The translations under genes were made by a program, and so were the position numbers. Below the pieces are notes generated by a model, which saw only the letters and a list, made by a program, of their open reading frames with translations, was not told the origin of the DNA and ran no database searches. Positions 5,460 to 10,029 of a stretch of DNA of 10,029 bases are shown here, in pieces. Every line of letters begins with the position of its first letter. Position 1 is the stretch's first letter. This stretch comes from Planctomycetota bacterium (GTDB lineage: Bacteria > Planctomycetota > Planctomycetia > Isosphaerales > Isosphaeraceae): positions 1 to 10,029 of the forward strand of contig JAJYDH010000213.1 in assembly GCA_021777685.1 (NCBI GenBank), written 5' to 3'.

Positions 5460-7313
5460 ATGACGAGCGGTCGATATGGTCTGGTCCTGCGCGAGGTCGG
5501 CCGGCTCCTGAAGGGCGGGACGGTCGCGGCGATGGGGGAAGGGCAGCTCCTGGAGCGGTTCGCCGCCGACCGGGACCCTGCGGCGTTCGAGGCCCTGGTG
5601 ACCCGCCACGGGCCGATGGTCCTGAGGACCTGCCGGCGGATGCTCTCCGACCCCCACGACGTCGACGACGCCTTCCAGGCGACGTTCCTGGTCTTGGCCC
5701 GCCGCGCCGGCTCGATCCGCGACGCCGACCGCCTCGGCCCCTGGCTCCACGGCGTCGCCCGGCGGGTGGCCGGCCGGTCGAGGGCCCTGTCCGCCCGCCG
5801 GAGGTCGCGAGAGCGGCCGGGCGCCGAGGACCGGGCCGTCGAGCCCGAGAATGCCCTCGAAGCGACCGAACACCGCGAGTTGCTCGACGAGGAACTCGCC
5901 CGCCTCCCGGAGAAATACCGGGCCCCGCTGGTGCTCTGCTACCTGGAGGGCCTGACCCACGACGAGGCCGCCGAAGCCCTCCGCTGGCCGGTCGGCACGG
6001 TCCGGAGCCGCCTGGCCGGCGGCCGGGACCGGCTCCGAGCCCGCCTGACCCGCCGGGGTCTATCCCCCTCGGCCGCCGTCCCGGCCCTGGCGCCGGCCTC
6101 GGCGATCCCCGAAGCGTTGCTGTCCGCCACGATCCGGGTCGCGACGTCCGCCGGGTCGGCCCCGGCCCGCGTCGCGATCCTGGCGAAAGGAGCGTTGGTC
6201 GCCATGATGTGGAGCAAGGCGAAGACGATCGCGGCGGTCGGCCTGATGGCCGGGCTCGCCGTCGGCGGGGCGAGCGTCGCCGCACAGAAGGCCGGCGACG
6301 GGCAGGACGTCGCCCCGGAGCAACCCCCGACGGCCCGGGAGCTCACGGAACGGGTCGGCGGCCTCCGGAGGGATCTCGACGCCGCCAACCTTCGGATCGG
6401 GAAGCTCGAAAAGCTGGTGGCCGAGCAGAGGGACATGATCCGAGCCCAGCAAGATCGCCCGGCATTCCCGGAGAAGCCCGCCGAACCCGGGACCTCGGCC
6501 GTCGATCGCCCCGGGATGAAGCCCAATCCAGGAGGTGCGGTCGCGTCGAGGCCCGAGGTCGTCCTGGGCGGCATCGGAGGCGGCTCCAGCCCGGAGGCCC
6601 CGCCCGGGGCGGCCGAACCGCGGCCACCGGTGCCTCGGCAAGCGATGGTGATGACACTGCCGGGCAACCCAGACGTCTTCGCGGTGATCTCCGGCGAGCG
6701 GGACCGGATCACGATGATCGACCCCATAACTCAGGACCGGCGGACGTTCCGGCTCGGCGGCCCGGCGACCTCGATCTTCCCCCTCGGCGGAGCGCTGGTC
6801 GGCCTGAACATCCAGGGGCCGGCGGTCAAGCGGGTCGCCGTCTATGACCGCCGAAACAAGCGGTGGTACGAGCACGACCTCAAGGAGTCCGCCACTCAGG
6901 TCGTGATCTCGTCCGGCCAATCGATGGTGGCGAGCGGCAACGAGGCTTACGCCCTCCTGATCCTGGCGCCGGAGGTCAGCCAGCTCGCCGTCTTCGACCT
7001 GGGGGAGAAGAAATGGGTCACGCAGGACCTCCGGGAGCCGGCAAGGGGGGGCGTCAGCGCGAGGGTCTCGCCCTCCACGGCCAGCTACCTCGTCGGCCGC
7101 TTCGTGTACACCTACAGCGCCCTGGCCAAAAAGTGGACCATCCTGGAATTGAAGGCGGCGGCCTCGGCCACCCCGCGACCCGAAGGGGGGCCTCCCGGCC
7201 TGCCGGGTGTGGATGTCGCCGGGAAGATGGTCCTCCCCGAAGGCGACATCATCCACATCTACGACGCCAGGACCGGCGACTGGACACACATCGACACGAA
7301 GGACGAGAAGTGA
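5460..7313 (+). CDS. ECF sigma factor with membrane anchor, coiled coil and repeat-rich extracytoplasmic domain
   Basis: A 617-aa protein. Residues about 25-110 are sigma70 region 2 (DVDDAFQATFLVLARRAGSI, 67-86); residues about 137-198 are region 4, with the helix-turn-helix around LTHDEAAEALRWPVGTVRSRL (165-185). Together they should direct RNA polymerase to target promoters. Unlike ordinary ECF factors of about 200 aa, it continues with a hydrophobic segment (about 256-274) preceded by basic residues, so the sigma part should be cytoplasmic and the rest outside. Then come a predicted coiled coil (about 292-331), a Pro/Gly-rich linker (about 333-395) and propeller-like repeats (about 396-614) with VYD..K.W-type motifs at W469, W519, W559 and W608. 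Such fused ECF factors are known from planctomycetes, and no separate anti-sigma gene is next to it. The ATG at 5460 has GGAGG 9 nt upstream; the frame is open back to 5295 through the palindrome, and M25 (5532) is an alternative start. Sensing through the outer domain is inferred. Confidence 0.88.
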   Translation: MTSGRYGLVLREVGRLLKGGTVAAMGEGQLLERFAADRDPAAFEALVTRHGPMVLRTCRRMLSDPHDVDDAFQATFLVLARRAGSIRDADRLGPWLHGVARRVAGRSRALSARRRSRERPGAEDRAVEPENALEATEHRELLDEELARLPEKYRAPLVLCYLEGLTHDEAAEALRWPVGTVRSRLAGGRDRLRARLTRRGLSPSAAVPALAPASAIPEALLSATIRVATSAGSAPARVAILAKGALVAMMWSKAKTIAAVGLMAGLAVGGASVAAQKAGDGQDVAPEQPPTARELTERVGGLRRDLDAANLRIGKLEKLVAEQRDMIRAQQDRPAFPEKPAEPGTSAVDRPGMKPNPGGAVASRPEVVLGGIGGGSSPEAPPGAAEPRPPVPRQAMVMTLPGNPDVFAVISGERDRITMIDPITQDRRTFRLGGPATSIFPLGGALVGLNIQGPAVKRVAVYDRRNKRWYEHDLKESATQVVISSGQSMVASGNEAYALLILAPEVSQLAVFDLGEKKWVTQDLREPARGGVSARVSPSTASYLVGRFVYTYSALAKKWTILELKAAASATPRPEGGPPGLPGVDVAGKMVLPEGDIIHIYDARTGDWTHIDTKDEK

Positions 7314-7325
7314 GCGGCGACCGCC

Positions 7326-7979
7326 TCAAGGTTCGTAGGCCGGCCCCTGGAGTTCGGCCCGGATCTCGACGAAGCGGTCGCGGACGAAAGGATTCAGTTT
7401 GCTGGCGAAGTCCGCGGACAATTCGACGGCCTTGATCAATTCGATGACATCGGTGATGTCCTTCTGCCGGTGAATCCCGCCGGTCATGCCCGAGGCGAGC
7501 TTCAACTCGACCAGGGTTTCCAGCGGGATGAAAGTAATCCCGTCGAGGTCGACGCCGACCTCGGCGGGGTCGGGAAAGGCGACGGGCTTGGGCTTGCCGT
7601 CGCCGGGATAGGCGCCGGTCACGAGGAACTCGATCCGGACGCCGGTCTCGGCGTCCCGCAATTGCTTGCTGCCGGCGAACGGGGGAACGTAGCCCAGGCC
7701 TTCCAGGCGGTCGTGGATCTCCTTGAGCCCTTCGGGCGTGACGAGGAGGTCGACATCGTCGGTGAAGCGACGGTAGCCGTGCTTGTACAACGCCAGGCCG
7801 CCCACCACGGCGTAAGGGATGCCCAGGTCGCCGAGCCGCCTGGCGATCTTGCGGAGCGTGTCCTGGACCGCGCTCCTGTCCTCGAAGTAACGGCTACCCT
7901 CGCTCAAGGCCCGCCCCCAATCTGCATCCAGGCGTTTCTCATAAGGGACGACTTGGACCGCCGTCGGCTCGGTCGGCAT
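7326..7979 (-). CDS. Nucleotidyltransferase-fold protein (AbiEii/MNT-like)
   Basis: A 217-aa protein with the nucleotidyltransferase signature: YAVVGGLALYKHG (56-68, G60-G61) followed by RFTDDVDLLV (71-80), in which D75 and D77 match the metal-binding DxD pair. A further region at about 115-160 (RIEFLVTG, then FIPLETLVELKLASG) resembles nucleotidyltransferases of the AbiEii type, some of which are toxins that modify tRNA or proteins. The ATG at 7979 is chosen because GGAG lies 7 nt upstream and the sequence further upstream in frame is Ser/Arg-rich and overlaps the neighbouring gene. It is the last gene of the leftward cluster, 31 bp after the 72-aa gene. Its stop is 12 bp from the stop of the convergent sigma gene, and only a 4-bp hairpin fits between them. 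The fold is fairly sure; a toxin role is only suggested by context. Confidence 0.78.
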   Translation of the reverse strand: MPTEPTAVQVVPYEKRLDADWGRALSEGSRYFEDRSAVQDTLRKIARRLGDLGIPYAVVGGLALYKHGYRRFTDDVDLLVTPEGLKEIHDRLEGLGYVPPFAGSKQLRDAETGVRIEFLVTGAYPGDGKPKPVAFPDPAEVGVDLDGITFIPLETLVELKLASGMTGGIHRQKDITDVIELIKAVELSADFASKLNPFVRDRFVEIRAELQGPAYEP

Positions 7980-8010
7980 GGGCAGTCTCCGGGTTGAGAG
8001 TGACCTGGAC

Positions 8011-8229
8011 TCAAGGCGCGACCGCCTCGAACACTCGACCGACCGACCGGAGGTAATTGACGTCCCCCTGCTCGGCGCGGCGGGCGATCTCGTCGAGCTT
8101 GCGGACGGATTCCGGCTCCAGGCATGGTTCGCTCGGATCATCATCCGGATAGATGACCTCGACGTCTACCTCGACGGCGAACCGACCGCGCTGCACCCAT
8201 CGCTTTCGCTTCTCGCGCCGCTCGTTCAT
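8011..8229 (-). CDS. Hypothetical 72-aa protein in the gyrA-DUF4258-nucleotidyltransferase cluster
   Basis: I cannot assign this protein to a family. The N-terminus is basic (MNERREKRKRWVQRGR), followed by an alternating hydrophobic/acidic strand (FAVEVDVEVIY), an acidic turn (PDDDPSEP) and a predicted helix (PESVRKLDEIARRAEQGD) before a short hydrophobic end. There is no Cys pair, signal peptide or membrane segment. It begins 6 bp after the stop of the DUF4258 gene, with GGAG 10 nt before the ATG, and ends 31 bp before the nucleotidyltransferase start. The tight spacing and the structured amino-acid pattern argue for a real gene. Its size and position fit an antitoxin or partner protein, but this is inferred from context only. 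Confidence 0.62.
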   Translation of the reverse strand: MNERREKRKRWVQRGRFAVEVDVEVIYPDDDPSEPCLEPESVRKLDEIARRAEQGDVNYLRSVGRVFEAVAP

Positions 8230-8235
8230 GGTCGT

Positions 8236-8517
8236 TCAACTCCGATCGTAGACGGTGACCAGTTTCGCCCGGCAACTCTGGGGCAGCCAGGCCCAGATTG
8301 CTTCGACCTCGGTGCCATCGACCAGGATCTGGCTCACCACCACGGAGGGATTCGGCTGGCTGGCGGGACGCTCCCGGATCAATTGAGCGTCTTCGAACTC
8401 CGCGACGAGTTGCCAGGCGCTCACGCCTCGCTCCTCGCAACGCTCGTCGGCATGCAAGGATACCAGGAACTGACCGTCCTGGATCGCCGCCCGAATCTGC
8501 TCGAACAACTTGCCCAT
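8236..8517 (-). CDS. DUF4258 domain protein
   Basis: A 93-aa protein that matches the DUF4258 pattern: an early HADERCEERGVS motif (22-33, with H22, R26 and R30), a middle acidic helix (WQLVAEFEDAQLIRERP) and a C-terminal strand ending TVYDRS. DUF4258 proteins are small, have an RNase-toxin-like outline (RelE/BrnT-like fold) and often sit beside small partner genes; no enzymatic role has been established for this one. The ATG lies 10 bp after the gyrA stop, and the Shine-Dalgarno sequence (TGAGG at 8526-8530) includes that stop codon, so translation is probably coupled to gyrA. The neighbour downstream begins only 6 bp after its stop. The family call is good; a toxin function is possible but not shown. 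Confidence 0.75.
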   Translation of the reverse strand: MGKLFEQIRAAIQDGQFLVSLHADERCEERGVSAWQLVAEFEDAQLIRERPASQPNPSVVVSQILVDGTEVEAIWAWLPQSCRAKLVTVYDRS

Positions 8518-8525
8518 CGAATCGA

Positions 8526-8530
8526 CCTCA
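8526..8530 (-). promoter_or_regulatory. Shine-Dalgarno sequence overlapping the gyrA stop codon
   Basis: On the minus strand the sequence TGAGG combines the gyrA stop (TGA) with the GAGG ribosome-binding core 8 nt before the DUF4258 ATG at 8517. A ribosome that ends on gyrA is thus placed directly on the next start, which predicts translational coupling and no separate promoter for the DUF4258 gene. Confidence 0.6.
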
Positions 8531-10029
8531 CTCCGCGTCGGGCTCGCCGTCGAGGTCCTGGTCGTCGATGTGGTCGCTGGCCTCGGCCTCTCCGACCCCG
8601 TCGTCGAGGATGTGGGGCGGGGGGGGCGTGGCCTGGCCGTCGACGGGGCCTTCGAGGGCCATCGTCTCCTCGTTGCCCTGCAGCTCGGTCTCGGGGAGCT
8701 TGGCCAGCGAGCTGACCGATTGCCCCTCCTCGACGCGGATCAGGCGGACGCCCTGGGTGTTCCGGCCGATCGGCCGCATGTCGGCGACGGCCGTGCGGAT
8801 CAGGATGCCGCCGCTGGTCGTCAGCATCACCTCGTCGGCGTCCGTCACCTTGGCGATCGCCACCACCGGGCCGTTGCGGTCCGTGACCTTGATGTCGATC
8901 AGCCCCTTGCCGCCCCGGTTCTGCGAGCGGTACTCGGTCAACTGCGTCCGCTTGCCGAAGCCGTTGGCGCAGACGGTCAGCAGGCTGGCCGGGTCGTCGA
9001 CGCCGTTGGCCACGACCATCCCGACGACCTCGTCCCCCTCCTCCAGGTCGATCCCCCGGACGCCGAAGGCGGGACGGCCCATCGAACGGACCTTGGCCTC
9101 GTCGAACCGGATCGACATCCCTTCCCTGGTCGAGAGGATCACGTGGTCATTCGCCTTCGTCCGGGCCACGCCGATCAGTTCGTCCCCCTCTTCCAGGCCC
9201 AGGGCGATGATCCCCCGGCCCAGCGGGCGGCGGAACGCCGGCAGGTCGGTCTTCTTGACCGTCCCCCGCCTCGTGACCATCACCAGGCATTCGTCCTCGT
9301 TGAACTTCCGGACGGGGACCAGCCCGGTGATCTTCTCCCCCTCGGCCAGTTGGAGGAGGTTGACGATCGCCCGGCCGCCGGAGGTCCGGGTCTGCTCGGG
9401 GATGTCGTAGACCTTCAGCCAGTAGACCTTGCCGTGGTCGGTGAAGAAGAGGATGAAGTCGTGGGTCAGGGCGACGAACATGTGTTCGAGGAAGTCGTCC
9501 CCCTTGGTGTTCGTCGCCGAGATCCCCCGCCCTCCCCGGTTCTGGGCCCGGTAGGTGCTGGGCGGGAGCCGCTTGATGTAGCCGTCGTGGGTGACGGTCA
9601 CCACCATGTACTCCTCGCGGATCAGGGCCTCCTTGTCGTAGTCGCCCAGCTCCTCGGGGTCGATCATGGACCGCCGGGGATTGGCGTACTTCTGCTTCAT
9701 CTCGCGGAGGTCGGCGCGGATCAGGTCGAGGATCAGCCGCTCGTCGGCCAGGATGCGCTCGTAGTTGTCGATCGCCTCGCGGAGGCCGGTGTACTCGGCC
9801 ACGAGCTTGTCGGCCTCCAGGCCGGTGAGCTGCTGGAGCCTCATGGCCAGGATCGCCTCGGCCTGCATCCGGGTCAGCCCGGCCGTGGCCTTGGCGTCGG
9901 GATTGTTCAGGGCCCGGCGGAGGACCTCGGCGGAGACCTCCATCCCCATCAGGCGGGCGCGGGCCTCGGTCGGGTTGGCGGACGACCGGATCACGCGGAT
10001 GATCTCGTCGATGTACGCCAGGGCGATCA
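8528..10029 (-). CDS. gyrA: DNA gyrase subunit A, C-terminal part (5' end beyond the window)
   Basis: GyrA is the DNA-cleaving subunit of gyrase (A2B2), which introduces negative supercoils. The window holds the last 499 codons, still open at the right edge (IALAYIDEIIRVIRSS is the first readable part). This covers the end of the coiled-coil arm (TRMQAEAILAMRLQQLTGLE, then DERLILDLIRADLREMKQKY) and the whole C-terminal beta-pinwheel that wraps DNA. Two GyrA-box motifs are visible: QNRGGRG (9524-9544), where gyrases usually have QRRGGRG or QRRGGKG in the first blade, and QNRGGKG (8903-8923) in a later blade. The presence of a box favours gyrase over topoisomerase IV ParC. The protein ends in an Asp/Glu-rich tail, like the acidic tail that tunes wrapping in E. 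coli GyrA. The catalytic Tyr lies in the missing N-terminal part. The downstream DUF4258 gene starts 10 bp after the stop. Confidence 0.95.
   Translation of the reverse strand, partial: IALAYIDEIIRVIRSSANPTEARARLMGMEVSAEVLRRALNNPDAKATAGLTRMQAEAILAMRLQQLTGLEADKLVAEYTGLREAIDNYERILADERLILDLIRADLREMKQKYANPRRSMIDPEELGDYDKEALIREEYMVVTVTHDGYIKRLPPSTYRAQNRGGRGISATNTKGDDFLEHMFVALTHDFILFFTDHGKVYWLKVYDIPEQTRTSGGRAIVNLLQLAEGEKITGLVPVRKFNEDECLVMVTRRGTVKKTDLPAFRRPLGRGIIALGLEEGDELIGVARTKANDHVILSTREGMSIRFDEAKVRSMGRPAFGVRGIDLEEGDEVVGMVVANGVDDPASLLTVCANGFGKRTQLTEYRSQNRGGKGLIDIKVTDRNGPVVAIAKVTDADEVMLTTSGGILIRTAVADMRPIGRNTQGVRLIRVEEGQSVSSLAKLPETELQGNEETMALEGPVDGQATPPPPHILDDGVGEAEASDHIDDQDLDGEPDAE

Noticed and set aside
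5118..5960. 280-codon minus-strand frame across the sigma gene start and palindrome B
   Set aside because: It overlaps the reductase and sigma genes, reads through the palindrome and has no family motif.
7314..7325. Terminator between the convergent sigma and nucleotidyltransferase genes
   Set aside because: Only a 4-bp GCGG/CCGC stem with a 3-nt loop fits in the gap and no T-run follows.
8298..9410. 370-codon + strand frame opposite gyrA
   Set aside because: Ser/Arg/Pro-rich shadow of the gyrA coding strand with no recognisable domain.

Overview
This is a very GC-rich window with strong G/C bias at third codon positions. I infer a planctomycete, probably of the Isosphaeraceae/Gemmatales type. 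The support is an ECF sigma factor fused to a membrane anchor and a repeat-rich extracytoplasmic domain, an Uma2-family (DUF820) protein with an Ala/Glu/Arg coiled-coil tail, a multi-zinc-ribbon protein and long dispersed palindromes. No 16S gene or other decisive marker is present, so the assignment is inference.

Layout from left to right: (1) a near-perfect 36-bp-stem palindrome at the left edge. (2) A rightward pair: larE (sulfur transferase for the nickel-pincer cofactor) behind a plausible sigma70-type promoter and a very strong Shine-Dalgarno sequence, then a small three-zinc-ribbon protein. (3) A short convergent intergenic region with copies of a GCGGTCAGC motif. (4) A leftward cluster, in transcription order: an Rmd-like NAD(P)-dependent sugar-nucleotide reductase, an Uma2-family protein with a one-base frameshift, and rhamnulokinase (rhaB). 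(5) A divergent intergenic region with a second palindrome of the same family and a 9-bp tandem repeat. (6) A rightward gene for a 617-aa membrane-anchored ECF sigma factor. (7) A leftward cluster that starts with the 3' part of gyrA (cut by the right edge), followed almost without gaps by a DUF4258 protein, a 72-aa unknown protein and a nucleotidyltransferase-fold protein. This cluster converges on the sigma gene with 12 bp between the stop codons.

How the genes may work together: rhaB and the Rmd-like reductase both suggest deoxy-hexose metabolism (L-rhamnose breakdown and, probably, GDP-D-rhamnose synthesis), but they serve different sugars and opposite directions. The DUF4258/72-aa/nucleotidyltransferase cassette behind gyrA resembles a toxin-antitoxin-like accessory module that could be expressed by read-through from gyrA. 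The most unusual items are the two related palindromes, whose middle segments differ but stay self-complementary in each copy, the fused ECF sigma factor, and the gyrA-coupled three-gene cassette. I found no tRNA, rRNA, CRISPR array, transposase or prophage gene.
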